Source of the DNA: Microbacterium terricola
Lineage (GTDB): Bacteria; Actinomycetota; Actinomycetes; Actinomycetales; Microbacteriaceae
Direction: 5' to 3'
DNA length: 64,000 nt
Assembly: GCF_027943945.1 (NCBI RefSeq)
Contig: NZ_AP027141.1
Span: 1,364,001 to 1,428,000 of the forward strand
In this document: in pieces, positions 8,269 to 16,785 of the stretch
Layout of the letters: every line of letters starts with the position of its first letter
Numbering within the stretch: the first letter of the stretch is position 1
Position numbers and translations under genes: made by a program
Notes under the pieces: model-generated
The model's database searches: none
Seen by the model: only the letters and a program-made list of their open reading frames with translations
What the model was told of the DNA's origin: nothing

Positions 8269-9455
8269 TACAGGACAGTCTTGCTTGCGCTGACGCTGGA
8301 CGCGGTCAGGTACGTGGACTTGCGTCCGGTGACCCTGACGGAGATCTTCTTGCCGCGGTCGGCGGTGGTCAGCTTGTAGCTCGCCGTGGTGGCCTTCGCG
8401 ATCGGCTTCCCGTTCCGGAGCCACTGGTACGAGAGAGCGACCGGTGCCGGCTTCCACGTGCCGGGCTTCACGGTCAGGGTCTTCCCGACCTTCACCGTCC
8501 CGCTGACGGTGGGGGTGCCCTTCGTGAGGACGCCACGGACGGTGAGGCTGTACGCCTTGCCTTTGACAGTGGTCCCGGAGCCGAAGCTGGAGTCCACCAT
8601 GATGTAGGCGTTTCCTGCCGGTGCGGCGATCGTCTTGGCGCGGAGCTTCGAGCCCGAGCACCAGCCGCCGGGGACGTCGTATGTCGTCAGGTACTCGTCT
8701 CCGACCCACACTTCGATGTCGTAGATGTCGTCGGTGCCGAGTCCGCACGGGAACCGGAAGTCGATCGAGATCTTGCGGGCCTTCGTCAGCGGCAGCCGAT
8801 AGTAGTCGCTGTCCATTCCCCACACGCTGTCCCCATACAGCACAGACCCGTTCACCTTGCCTCCGAGCGCGAGCAGATCCGCCGTCGCGGAGGTGCTGTT
8901 CGGCTCTGATTCGGAAGGCATCGCGGACGTCTTCACCGCGAGCGTGTACGGCTGGCCCTTCCAGATGGCGTTGCTCGAGAACCCGGTGACGCGTGCCTTC
9001 AGCGACACGTAGTACGTGCCCGGGCCTGCAAACAGCGCGAGGCCGCGCACCCTGGCACCGCTGTAGTCGGTGGTCTTCACGCTCTCGTACTGAATCGTCT
9101 TCCCCGCCCCATCCAGCACATGCAGATCGAGCTTCCCGTCCGTCCCGAGCGCGTCGGAGAACCGGAGGTCGATGACCACCCGGCCCGAGGTGCCGAGGGT
9201 CACGCGGTAGAAGTCGCAGTCGTATGCCCCGTTGTCGCAGTCACCGGAGGTCCCGAAGGTGGAGTTCACCGTCGTCGCCAAGGGGATACTCTGCGCCTGA
9301 GCAGACGTGCTGTTCGGCTCCACCTCCGTCACCGACGCGGCGGCAGCGGGCGGCGCAGCGACCATGGACACGGTGAGCGCGAGCGCGAGACCCGCCGCCC
9401 ATTGCCGGGCAGTACTGATGCGCGCACGCGCGACGAAGCTATTCCCCACAGCCAT
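8268..9455 (-). CDS. Secreted protein with two PPC-like domains and one Ig-like module
   Basis: 395 residues. A signal peptide (about residues 1-39, ending APPAAAA) is followed by two similar beta domains, each introduced by E(P)NSTSA and containing D(F/Y)YR..L; this resembles bacterial pre-peptidase C-terminal (PPC) domains. The C-terminal ~70 residues form an Ig-like module with GKTLTV, PGTW, YQWLRNG and ADRGKKI. The same module occurs three times in the divergent neighbour. No enzyme motif or sortase signal is visible. It is probably an adhesin or surface-binding protein. Confidence 0.75.
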   Translation of the reverse strand: MAVGNSFVARARISTARQWAAGLALALTVSMVAAPPAAAASVTEVEPNSTSAQAQSIPLATTVNSTFGTSGDCDNGAYDCDFYRVTLGTSGRVVIDLRFSDALGTDGKLDLHVLDGAGKTIQYESVKTTDYSGARVRGLALFAGPGTYYVSLKARVTGFSSNAIWKGQPYTLAVKTSAMPSESEPNSTSATADLLALGGKVNGSVLYGDSVWGMDSDYYRLPLTKARKISIDFRFPCGLGTDDIYDIEVWVGDEYLTTYDVPGGWCSGSKLRAKTIAAPAGNAYIMVDSSFGSGTTVKGKAYSLTVRGVLTKGTPTVSGTVKVGKTLTVKPGTWKPAPVALSYQWLRNGKPIAKATTASYKLTTADRGKKISVRVTGRKSTYLTASSVSASKTVL

Positions 9456-9751
9456 CTCCCCCAGAGAGATCCCCAGTGGCCCGAGATCGGACCTGGCTGA
9501 ACATTAGCGACACCCTGACTGGCGACGCCATCACTTTCTGCAGCGGCCGTAACCGCTCGGTGATCGGTCGCATGAGAAGTCCGCGACCTCCGGACATCTC
9601 TTTGGGTCGTATCCAGAACCGTCGACATAGCTCCAGCGGCGGTTCGACTAAGGCTCCCCATCCTCTGGTCGAAGATCTGCTGGCTGAAGCTGCGGCAATC
9701 CCAATATGCTCGGCTCGTCGGCTCCCCGAAGAGCCGCGGATTGGGGATCCG
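9456..9751. other. Divergent spacer between the two Ig-module surface protein genes
   Basis: About 296 bases of noticeably lower GC than the flanks, containing the promoters of both divergent genes. No small gene is convincing. The open frame continues upstream from the right-hand gene, but it encodes no plausible extra domain before the signal peptide. Confidence 0.5.
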
Positions 9752-11065
9752 GTGACCGGTAGTTTGACGCGCGCCGCACGGCGCATCACAGCTGGTGCGG
9801 TGACCGCAGTGCTCGCACTCGCAGGGGTGGTTGCCGTACCCGCCGCAGCGCAGGCACTCGACGCCTCGCCGCTCGCGCTCAGCATCGAGGTGCCTGAGTC
9901 GGCGTACATCTTCACCGCGGGCGAGCAGGTCTCCTTCACGTTCACCGCGAAGAACGCACAGTCCAGCGCCATCACTTTCCCTGAAAACGCGCGGGTCGTC
10001 GTGTCGATGATGCAGAACCGTAACGCCTCCGCGTTCACCGGCGGGTGCGAGATGGCTGGGGTCGGATTCCCCGACCCCTGGGTCGCGTACCAGCACGCTT
10101 ACGAACTCCCGGACACCATGCAGCCGGGTGAGACCATCACGTGCACGACGACGTACACCCCGAACGCGGAGGACGTCGCCGCCGGCGGTATCTTCGGCAC
10201 GCTCGAGTACCGGCCGGACTGGGATGTCGGCACGACCGGCTGGTGGTACTACACGCTCGCGGCGGAGGGTGGCTCGGACGAGCCGAACATCCCGAAGACC
10301 GCCACTGTCGGGAAGCCGCTGTCGGTTTCGCTCGGCTTCTGGGGCTGGTGGAACGAGAGCTTCGACTACCAGTGGCTCCGGGGCGGCACTCCGATCGCCG
10401 GTGCCGTCGCCAGCACCTACACACCCACGTCAGCGGATGCCGGCAAGGCCATCAGTGTGAAGGTCACCGGGTGGTCCGGGGACGGCAACATCACCAAGAC
10501 ATCCGCACCGACCAGTGCCGTTCTTGGCGCGTTCACCGCACCCGCCCCGAAGGTCTCCGGCACCGCGAGAGTCGGCGCGAAGCTCACCGCCCTCCCCGGC
10601 ACCTGGACGCCAGCCGCGACGACCGTGAAATACCAGTGGTACCGGGGCAACTCGGCCATCTCCGGCGCCACGAAGTCCGCGTACACCCTCAGCGCTGCCG
10701 ACAAGGGCAAGACGATCAAGGTGAAGGTCATCGGCTCGAAGGCCGGTTACGCCACCCTGTCGAAGGTCTCCGCATCGACGAAGACCGTCGCCGCCGGCAC
10801 CATCACCGCGGCGACCCCGAAGATCACCGGCACCACGAAGGTTGGCAGCAAGCTCACCTCGACGACGGGCACATGGAAGCCGTCCGGCGTCACGTTCACG
10901 CGCCAGTGGTACCGGGGCAGCACCGCGATCACGGGCGCGACCAAGTCCACCTACACGCTGACAGCGGCCGACCGGGGGAAGACCATCAAAGTGAAGGTCA
11001 CCGGCAAGAAGGCGGGCTACACGACCCTGGCGAAGGTCTCGAAAGCAACCTCCACGATCCGGTAG
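9752..11065 (+). CDS. Secreted protein with three tandem Ig-like modules
   Basis: 437 residues from the GTG at 9752, chosen because it immediately precedes the signal peptide (VTGSLTRAARRITAG, then a hydrophobic core ending AAAQA) and follows a GGGGAT ribosome site. A unique domain of ~140 residues comes first. It is followed by three modules of ~85-90 residues at about 10290-10540, 10541-10800 and 10801-11062. Each has VG(K/A/S)(P/K)L, G(T/F)W, YQW(L/Y)RG and D(A/K/R)GK(A/T)I. These modules are common in actinobacterial surface proteins. Function is unknown; adhesion or carbohydrate binding is plausible. Confidence 0.75.
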   Translation: MTGSLTRAARRITAGAVTAVLALAGVVAVPAAAQALDASPLALSIEVPESAYIFTAGEQVSFTFTAKNAQSSAITFPENARVVVSMMQNRNASAFTGGCEMAGVGFPDPWVAYQHAYELPDTMQPGETITCTTTYTPNAEDVAAGGIFGTLEYRPDWDVGTTGWWYYTLAAEGGSDEPNIPKTATVGKPLSVSLGFWGWWNESFDYQWLRGGTPIAGAVASTYTPTSADAGKAISVKVTGWSGDGNITKTSAPTSAVLGAFTAPAPKVSGTARVGAKLTALPGTWTPAATTVKYQWYRGNSAISGATKSAYTLSAADKGKTIKVKVIGSKAGYATLSKVSASTKTVAAGTITAATPKITGTTKVGSKLTSTTGTWKPSGVTFTRQWYRGSTAITGATKSTYTLTAADRGKTIKVKVTGKKAGYTTLAKVSKATSTIR

Positions 11066-11169
11066 CCCCGGCTGGTGAGCACGTAAGGCCGTCTGAGAAC
11101 GGTGCCACGGTCGAGGCGTGCCCCCCGCTCAGCGCCCAGGCTGCGGACCCGCCGGTTCAGGTATACAAG

Positions 11170-11195
11170 AAAAGCCCCGGTCACCCGGGGCTTTT
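11170..11195. terminator. Bidirectional terminator between the surface protein gene and the tRNA cluster
   Basis: Perfect 11-base arms AAAAGCCCCGG and CCGGGGCTTTT with a 4-base loop, giving A/T tails on both strands. It should end the tRNA transcript (minus) and the secreted protein transcript (plus). Confidence 0.85.
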
Positions 11196-11202
11196 CTTTC
11201 GG

Positions 11203-11274
11203 TGCGCGATACTGGGATCGAACCAGTGACCTCTTCCGTGTCAGGGAAGCGCGCTACCGCTGCGCCAATCGCGC
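11203..11274 (-). tRNA. tRNA-Val (anticodon GAC)
   Basis: 72-base cloverleaf read on the minus strand: acceptor GCGCGAT/ATCGCGC, anticodon stem CTTCC/GGAAG with loop CTGACAC, and T-arm GGTTCGATCC. Discriminator A; CCA is not encoded. Third gene of a Gly-Cys-Val cluster. Confidence 0.95.
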
Positions 11275-11301
11275 CTGTGAAGGCTGTTCAGTTATGAGGC
11301 G

Positions 11302-11372
11302 AGGTGGCGACGGGATTCGAACCCGTGTAAACGGCTTTGCAGGCCGGTGCCTAGCCGCTCGGCCACGCCACC
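11302..11372 (-). tRNA. tRNA-Cys (anticodon GCA)
   Basis: 71-base tRNA on the minus strand. The acceptor GGTGGCG pairs with CGCCACC, the anticodon loop is CTGCAAA, and the T-loop is GGTTCGAATCC. Discriminator U is as expected for tRNA-Cys. CCA is not encoded. Confidence 0.95.
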
Positions 11373-11425
11373 GTGTGTGGTTCGACCCACGGCGAGATCC
11401 TCTCGAAAGAGGATCACCGCACTCG

Positions 11426-11498
11426 AGCGGATGACGAGACTCGAACTCGCGACCCCAACCTTGGCAAGGTTGTGCGCTACCAACTGCGCTACATCCGC
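11426..11498 (-). tRNA. tRNA-Gly (anticodon GCC)
   Basis: 73-base tRNA on the minus strand: acceptor GCGGATG/CATCCGC, anticodon stem CAACC/GGTTG with loop TTGCCAA, and T-loop AGTTCGAGTCT. First gene of the Gly-Cys-Val cluster. CCA is not encoded. Confidence 0.95.
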
Positions 11499-11528
11499 GT
11501 GACCCGAATCGCTCCGGGCACTTGATCG

Positions 11529-11534
11529 ACTTTA
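11529..11534 (-). promoter_or_regulatory. -10 box of the Gly-Cys-Val tRNA cluster
   Basis: TAAAGT on the minus strand about 30 bases before tRNA-Gly, with a TTGCGT-like -35 sixteen bases upstream. Confidence 0.4.
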
Positions 11535-11616
11535 GCCGAAACTGACGCACACGCAAAACCAGGCGCGTCTCGCGCGTGTCTCGGGCAGGCGGTCAACGAG
11601 CACTCCCCGCATCCGG

Positions 11617-11622
11617 TAATAT
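11617..11622 (+). promoter_or_regulatory. -10 box of tRNA-Val(CAC)
   Basis: TAATAT on the plus strand, 24 bases before the tRNA 5' end, in an otherwise GC-rich spacer. Confidence 0.5.
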
Positions 11623-11646
11623 CGAGACTCCACCCCGCGGGGTCAT

Positions 11647-11722
11647 GGGCGATTGGCGCAGTTGGTAGCGCGCTTCCTTCACACGGAAGAGGTCATCAGT
11701 TCGAGTCTGGTATCGCCCACCA
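11647..11722 (+). tRNA. tRNA-Val (anticodon CAC)
   Basis: 76 bases including an encoded CCA: acceptor GGGCGAT/ATCGCCC, anticodon stem CTTCC/GGAAG with loop TTCACAC, T-loop AGTTCGAGTCT. It is divergent from the other three tRNAs and closely similar in the D-arm and anticodon arm to tRNA-Val(GAC), so the two form an inverted pair. Confidence 0.96.
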
Positions 11723-11726
11723 TCAG

Positions 11727-11750
11727 AAGGCCCGGGGAGACCCGGGCCTT
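11727..11750. terminator. Terminator shared by tRNA-Val(CAC) and the PemK-like gene
   Basis: Arms AAGGCCCGGG and CCCGGGCCTT with a GAGA tetraloop, followed by TCTTC on the plus strand. It begins 5 bases after the tRNA and 7 bases beyond the stop of the converging gene. Confidence 0.8.
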
Positions 11751-11756
11751 TCTTCG

Positions 11757-12269
11757 TCAGTAGGCCCTCTCCCAGCCGTAGCGGCGCTGGAGGACATCCG
11801 CGACGCGAACGAACACGGCGTGATCGAGTGCTCCGGCCTCCCGTCGGATGCCGTGCTGATGCACGCTGTACAGCTGGTCGATGTCGATCCACGACGGCCG
11901 GCCGCTCGCGTCCCACGGGCCTGCGCCGATCGCCAGGTGATCGCTGTCGCGGTCGCGGGGCCGGCTCGTGAGCTTGAGCGCGAGCACCCGCCGCGAGTCC
12001 TGCCGCGCGATCACGAGGAGCGGACGGTCCTTGCCCTGCGTGGGATCCTCCTGGAAGGGCACCCACGCCCACACGATCTCGCCCGCGTCGGCCATCCCGT
12101 TCCGTCTCGGCGCGTACTCGACCCGCAGGCCTCCGTGCGGCGGCAGCGTCACCTCGACGGTCGCGAGCGCGCCCGATCGCGACAGGTCGGCCTGCTTGGG
12201 CAGGCCACGCCGGGGCCGCAGTGTCGGACGAGGCCGGAAGAGGTCGAGGATCGCGGTGAGGAGACGCAC
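11757..12269 (-). CDS. PemK/MazF-like protein, copy B
   Basis: 170 residues. After a basic ~55-residue N-terminus comes a PemK/MazF-type domain: AGEIVWAWVPFQED, GKDRPLLVIAR, ALKLTSRPRD, then WIDIDQLYSVH and a helical end. MazF-family proteins are RNA endonucleases. The GTG start is 4 bases after the stop of the homologous gene upstream, so the pair forms an operon. No antitoxin gene is adjacent. The longer N-terminus differs from classical ~110-residue toxins, and a toxin role is not established. Confidence 0.7.
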   Translation of the reverse strand: MRLLTAILDLFRPRPTLRPRRGLPKQADLSRSGALATVEVTLPPHGGLRVEYAPRRNGMADAGEIVWAWVPFQEDPTQGKDRPLLVIARQDSRRVLALKLTSRPRDRDSDHLAIGAGPWDASGRPSWIDIDQLYSVHQHGIRREAGALDHAVFVRVADVLQRRYGWERAY

Positions 12270-12273
12270 CCCG

Positions 12274-12735
12274 TCACGATAGCGGGCCGGTCTCCCCCAG
12301 CGCCCAGCCGAAACGCTCGTGGAGCAGGGCGGCGACGTGGTCGAACGTCGCTTCGTCCAGCGCAGACCCCTCGCGGCGCATCCCGTGCACGTGCACGCTG
12401 TACAGCTGGTCGACGTCGACCCACGACGGCCGCCCCTGCGAATCCCACGGTCCGGGGCCGATCGGCAGGTAGTCGCGTTCGCCATCGTGCGAACGGCTCG
12501 TCAGCCGGACCGCGTAGACGCGATCCTCCATGTGTGCGCCGATCACCAGCACGGGGCGATCCTTGCCGCGCCCGTCCCGTTCGACGTACGGCACCCAGGT
12601 CCAGACCACTTCGCCCGCGTCCGGCGACCCATCGGCATCCGGTGCGTAGGCGATCCGCAGCGCGCCGGGCGCCGGGAGCTCCACCTCGATCGTCGCCGTG
12701 TCAGGGTCGTGCCCGTCACCGGGGTGCGCTTCCAT
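12274..12735 (-). CDS. PemK/MazF-like protein, copy A
   Basis: 153 residues and clearly paralogous to the gene 4 bases downstream: AGEVVWTWVPYVE, GKDRPVLVIGA, AVRLTSRSHD, WVDVDQLYSVHVHG and a C-terminal FDHVAALLHERFGW appear in the same order. PemK/MazF fold by sequence pattern. The ATG start is chosen at the beginning of the conserved region; the ribosome site is weak. Substrate, partner and toxicity are unknown. Confidence 0.7.
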   Translation of the reverse strand: MEAHPGDGHDPDTATIEVELPAPGALRIAYAPDADGSPDAGEVVWTWVPYVERDGRGKDRPVLVIGAHMEDRVYAVRLTSRSHDGERDYLPIGPGPWDSQGRPSWVDVDQLYSVHVHGMRREGSALDEATFDHVAALLHERFGWALGETGPLS

Positions 12736-12760
12736 GGGCGCCAGGCTACGCGCACGCGAG

Positions 12761-12794
12761 GAAGGGCGCCGCGGAGGAATCCGCGACGCCCTTC
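12761..12794 (-). terminator. Terminator after amtB
   Basis: Long imperfect stem (GAAGGGCG...CGCGGA paired with TCCGCG...CGCCCTTC, one mismatch) and a GGAA loop, 14 bases beyond the amtB stop. No strong U-run, as is common in high-GC genomes. Confidence 0.65.
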
Positions 12795-12808
12795 TCGGCT
12801 GGAACAGG

Positions 12809-14077
12809 TCAGGCGCGAGTCTCGGCCAGGACGTAGCCTTCTTCACCGTGCACGACGGTGTCGATGCCGGCGATCTCGTCCTCGTTCTTGACGCGGAAGC
12901 CGATCGTCTTCTCGATCGCGAAGCCGATGGCGTAGGCGAGCACGAACGAGTAGATGAGCACCGAGAAGGCGGCGATCGCCTGGACGAGCAGCTGGGTGCC
13001 GTCGCCGCCGGTGAACAGGCCGGTGCCGGTGGCGAAGAAGCCCAGGTACAGCGTTCCGATGAGGCCGCCGACCAGGTGGATGCCCACCACGTCGAGCGAG
13101 TCGTCGAAGCGGAGCTTGAACTTCAGCTCGATCGCCAGGGCGCAGACCGCACCGGCGATGAGCCCGAGCACGATGGCCCAGATCGGGGTGAGCGAGGCGC
13201 ACGCGGGGGTGATGGCGACGAGGCCGGCGACGGCACCGGATGCGGCGCCGACCGAGGTGGGCTTGCCGTCCTTGATCTTCTCGACGATCAGCCAGGCGAG
13301 CAGGGCTGCTGCCGGAGCGGCGATTGTGTTGACGAAGGCGAGTGCGGCGGTGCCGTCGGCGGCGAGCTCCGAGCCGGCGTTGAAGCCGAACCAGCCGAAC
13401 CACAGCAGACCGGCGCCGAGCAGGACGAACGGCGGGTTGTGCGGGACGTGGACGCCCTTCTGGAAGCCGACGCGCTTGCCGAGCACCAGGGCGAGGGCGA
13501 GCGCTGCGGCACCGGCGTTGATGTGCACCGCGGTACCACCGGCGAAGTCGATCGCGCCGAGTCCGAAGACATCCTGCAGGCCGTGCGTGATCCAGCCGCC
13601 GTAGGCGAAGCTGCCGTCCTCGGCCAGGCCGAAGTTGAAGACCCAGCTCGCGACCGGGAAGTACACCACGGTGGCCCAGATGGCCGCGAAGATCAGCCAG
13701 GAGCCGAACTTTGCGCGGTCGGCGATGGCGCCGGAGACGAGCGCGACGGTGATGATCGCGAACGTCGCCTGGAAGGCGACGAAGGCGAGCGGCGGGTACG
13801 CCGCGCCGTCGGGGGTCTCGAGCAGGCTCGTCAGGCCGATGGCGCTCCAGTCGATGGACCAGGGAGCGAGCGTGCCCTCAGCGCCCGGGAAAGCGATCGC
13901 GTAGCCGTAGATCACCCAGAGGACTCCGATGAGTCCGAGTGCGCCGAAGCTGAGCATCATCATGCTGATGACGCTCTTCGCCTTGACCAGGCCTCCGTAG
14001 AAGAACGCCAGTCCAGGCGTCATCAGGAGGACGAGTGCGGCTGCGAGGAGAATGAATGCGGTATTGCCTTGATCCAT
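12809..14077 (-). CDS. amtB: Ammonium transporter AmtB
   Basis: 422-residue polytopic membrane protein with about 11 membrane segments. It opens with the typical MDQGNTAFILLAAALVLLMT, contains FFYGGLVKAKS, and has the two pore histidines in FAGGTAVHINAG and VGIHLVGGLIG. It carries ammonium into the cell for glutamine synthetase. No glnK or glnD follows, unlike the common amtB-glnK-glnD order; a terminator lies directly downstream. A GlnR-like half site upstream suggests nitrogen control. Confidence 0.96.
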   Translation of the reverse strand: MDQGNTAFILLAAALVLLMTPGLAFFYGGLVKAKSVISMMMLSFGALGLIGVLWVIYGYAIAFPGAEGTLAPWSIDWSAIGLTSLLETPDGAAYPPLAFVAFQATFAIITVALVSGAIADRAKFGSWLIFAAIWATVVYFPVASWVFNFGLAEDGSFAYGGWITHGLQDVFGLGAIDFAGGTAVHINAGAAALALALVLGKRVGFQKGVHVPHNPPFVLLGAGLLWFGWFGFNAGSELAADGTAALAFVNTIAAPAAALLAWLIVEKIKDGKPTSVGAASGAVAGLVAITPACASLTPIWAIVLGLIAGAVCALAIELKFKLRFDDSLDVVGIHLVGGLIGTLYLGFFATGTGLFTGGDGTQLLVQAIAAFSVLIYSFVLAYAIGFAIEKTIGFRVKNEDEIAGIDTVVHGEEGYVLAETRA

Positions 14078-14166
14078 CTCGAATGGAACCTCTCTGCAGG
14101 GACGCAGGTGTCGCGTCGGGTGTCCCCAGTGTCGCGAGAGCGCATTTCAAGCGCCGCCCACCCCGT

Positions 14167-14182
14167 GTTTCCAGACGGTTAC
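14167..14182 (-). promoter_or_regulatory. GlnR-like half site upstream of amtB
   Basis: On the minus strand the sequence reads GTAAC-n6-GAAAC, one a-b unit of the actinobacterial GlnR motif, 90-105 bases before the amtB start. Compare the four-unit site before glnA1. Confidence 0.55.
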
Positions 14183-14242
14183 GCATGCCCGTCGGGTGTA
14201 AACATCACGTTTCGCGTTTCCGCGAAAGGACGGAGCGACCGC

Positions 14243-15277
14243 TCAGGAGAGGGTGGATGCGACCAGCCGGGAGACAGCGCGCAGGTACTTCTTGCGGTAT
14301 CCGCCGCCGAGCATCTCGTCAGGGAAGATCCGGTCGAGTGACAGCCCGGTGGCGCGGATCGGCAGCTGCGCGTCGTAGACGCGGTCGATGAACGCGACGA
14401 ACCGCAGGGCCGCGGACTGGTCGGAGAACTCCGCCACATCGCGGAGACCGACGACCGACAGTCCGTCGATCAGCCTGATGTAGCGCGACGGGTGCACCTG
14501 AGCGAGATGTCCGACGAGATCGGCGAAGGCGTCGTCCGAGGCGACGCCGGATGCTGCGGCCGCCGCGATCGCAGCGGTGTACGCCTCGTCGGTCAGGGTG
14601 GCGGCGTGACCGTCGACCGCGCGGTGGCGGTAGTCCGTGCCGTCGATGCGGATGGTGTCGAAGCTCGCCGACATGGCGTGGATCTCGCGGAGGAAGTCCT
14701 GAGCCGCGAACCTGCCCTCGCCGAGTGCGTTGGGGGGCGTGTTCGACGTGGCGGCCAGGCGGGTGCCGCTGCCGACCAGCTCGGCGAGCAGCCGGGTCAT
14801 CACCATGGTGTCGCCGGGGTCGTCCAGCTCGAACTCGTCGATGCAGAGCAGATCGGCGCCCCGGAAGAGCTCGACGGTGTTCTTGTAGCCGAGTGCGCCG
14901 ACGAGGGCGGTGTACTCGATGAACGAGCCGAAGTACTTCCGGCGTGCGGGCATGGCGTGGTAGACGGATGCCAGCAGGTGGGTTTTGCCCACGCCGAACC
15001 CGCCGTCGAGATACACGCCCGGCTTGAGCTCCGGCTCCTTCTTGGCGCGTCGGAACAGTCCGCCGCGCGCCGCGGGTGCGCCCACCCCGGCGAAGGCGAT
15101 CAGCCGATCCTTCGCGTCCTGCTGCGACGGGTAGGCCGCGTCGGCCCGGTACGAGTCGAAGGTCGCGTCGTCGAACTGCGGGGGTGGGACGAGGGCGGCG
15201 ACCATCTCGGCACCCGAGATCTGCGGTGCGCGCTCGGTGAGGTGCACGATCCCAATCGGTGACGCGGCAGCGGTCAT
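14243..15277 (-). CDS. zapE: ZapE/AFG1-type cell division ATPase
   Basis: 344-residue P-loop ATPase. Walker A (GGFGVGKTH) is at residues 92-100, Walker B is LLCIDEFEL, and the arginine-rich segment around [11 protein letters not shown] follows. The C-terminal FIDRVYD and DRIFPDEM match the AFG1/ZapE family. In E. coli ZapE modulates FtsZ rings. The start at MTAAASP is preferred over an upstream in-frame ATG that lacks family similarity. It is divergent from the sulfurtransferase gene. Confidence 0.88.
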   Translation of the reverse strand: MTAAASPIGIVHLTERAPQISGAEMVAALVPPPQFDDATFDSYRADAAYPSQQDAKDRLIAFAGVGAPAARGGLFRRAKKEPELKPGVYLDGGFGVGKTHLLASVYHAMPARRKYFGSFIEYTALVGALGYKNTVELFRGADLLCIDEFELDDPGDTMVMTRLLAELVGSGTRLAATSNTPPNALGEGRFAAQDFLREIHAMSASFDTIRIDGTDYRHRAVDGHAATLTDEAYTAAIAAAAASGVASDDAFADLVGHLAQVHPSRYIRLIDGLSVVGLRDVAEFSDQSAALRFVAFIDRVYDAQLPIRATGLSLDRIFPDEMLGGGYRKKYLRAVSRLVASTLS

Positions 15278-15407
15278 GCGGGCAGTCCTGTATCGCAGTC
15301 TTACGGGCGGGGTGCACTCCCCCACCCGGGAATCCAGGATGGCAGGGAACGGTTCCACCCTATGCCGTCCGATCCGCGGCTCCGATCCGCGCTACCCAGG
15401 AGTGACC

Positions 15408-16313
15408 ATGCCCGTCGCACCCGACTCGACGTCGGCGAAGTTCGCCGAGTACGCCCATCCCGACCGCCTCGTCACCGCCGAGTGGCTGGCCGAGCACCTC
15501 GGCGAGCCGGGCCTCGTGGTCGTCGAATCCGACGAGGACGTGCTGCTCTACGAGGTCGGCCACATCCCGGGGTCCGTCAAGGTCGACTGGCACACCGAGC
15601 TGAACGACCCGGTGGTGCGCGACTACGTCGACGGCGCCGGCTTCGCCGAGCTTCTCTCCCGCAAGGGCATCGCCCGCGACGACACCGTCGTCATCTACGG
15701 CGACAAGAACAACTGGTGGGCCGCTTACGCCCTGTGGGTGTTCTCGCTGTTCGGCCACGAGGACGTGCGTCTCCTCGATCGGGGTCGCGACGGCTGGATC
15801 GCGGATGGGCGCCCGCTCACCACAGAGCCCACCACGCGCCCCGCGACCGAATACCCGGTGATCGACCGGGACGACCGCGCCCTGCGCGCCTACAAGGACG
15901 ACGTGCTCGCCCATCTGGGCAGCCCGCTGATCGATGTGCGCTCCCCGGAGGAGTACGACGGGACCCGCACGACCGCGCCCGCCTACCCGGAGGAGAGCGC
16001 CCTGCGCGCCGGCCACATCCCGTCCGCGCAGAGCGTTCCCTGGGGCCGCGCCGTCGCCGAGGACGGCGGCTTCAAGCCGCGCGCCGAGCTGGAGGCGATC
16101 TACCAGGGTGACGCAGGTCTGTCCGCAGGCGATGCGGTGATCGCGTACTGCCGTATCGGCGAGCGGTCCAGTCACACCTGGTTCGTCCTACACCACCTGC
16201 TCGGCTTCGACGGGGTGCGCAACTACGACGGCTCGTGGACGGAATGGGGCAGCGCGGTGCGCGTGCCGATCGTCACCGGATCCGCGCCTGGCGCTGTGCC
16301 GAAGCGCGCGTAG
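15408..16313 (+). CDS. sseA: Thiosulfate/3-mercaptopyruvate sulfurtransferase
   Basis: 301 residues with tandem rhodanese domains. The N-terminal one is inactive-type ([16 protein letters not shown]). The C-terminal one holds the catalytic Cys248 in [16 protein letters not shown] precedes the ATG by 7 bases. It transfers sulfane sulfur from thiosulfate or mercaptopyruvate to an acceptor. The SufE gene begins 24 bases downstream, suggesting delivery of sulfur to SufE or a shared role in sulfur trafficking. Confidence 0.92.
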   Translation: MPVAPDSTSAKFAEYAHPDRLVTAEWLAEHLGEPGLVVVESDEDVLLYEVGHIPGSVKVDWHTELNDPVVRDYVDGAGFAELLSRKGIARDDTVVIYGDKNNWWAAYALWVFSLFGHEDVRLLDRGRDGWIADGRPLTTEPTTRPATEYPVIDRDDRALRAYKDDVLAHLGSPLIDVRSPEEYDGTRTTAPAYPEESALRAGHIPSAQSVPWGRAVAEDGGFKPRAELEAIYQGDAGLSAGDAVIAYCRIGERSSHTWFVLHHLLGFDGVRNYDGSWTEWGSAVRVPIVTGSAPGAVPKRA

Positions 16314-16337
16314 TCGCTGCGTGGGATGATGGGCGCG

Positions 16338-16778
16338 ATGTCTGAATCCGCTCTTCCCGCCTCGCTCGCAGAGATCCGCGAGGAGTTCCTCGAGCTCGAG
16401 GAAACCGATCGTCTGCAGCTGCTGCTGGAGTACTCCCAGGACCTCCCGGCCGTCCCGCAGCGATATGCCGACCACCCGGAGCTCACCGAGCGGGTCGCGG
16501 AGTGCCAGTCGCCGGTGTACATCGTCGTGGAGGTCGATGAGCACGACGTCGTCACGATGCACGCCACCGCGCCGCCGGAGGCTCCCACCACGCGCGGATT
16601 CGCCAGCATCCTCGCCCATGGCCTGAGCGGCCTCGCCGCAGACGACGTGCTGGCGGTCCCTGACGACTACCCGCAGAGCATCGGCCTCACCCGGGCGGTC
16701 TCGCCGCTGCGCATCGCCGGGATGACCGGGATGCTGCTGCGTGTGCAGCGGCAGGTGCGCGAGAAGCGCGCGAGCTGA
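16338..16778 (+). CDS. sufE: SufE-like sulfur acceptor protein
   Basis: 146 residues of the SufE/YgdK fold: SLAEIREEFLELEETDRLQ at the N-terminus, the persulfide-bearing Cys56 in ECQSPVYIV, and FASILAHGLSG in the middle. It normally accepts sulfur from a SufS-type cysteine desulfurase. Here it sits directly behind a sulfurtransferase gene rather than in a suf operon. The second ATG (16338) is taken as the start because the alignment begins there. Confidence 0.9.
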   Translation: MSESALPASLAEIREEFLELEETDRLQLLLEYSQDLPAVPQRYADHPELTERVAECQSPVYIVVEVDEHDVVTMHATAPPEAPTTRGFASILAHGLSGLAADDVLAVPDDYPQSIGLTRAVSPLRIAGMTGMLLRVQRQVREKRAS

Positions 16779-16785
16779 CCGCTCC

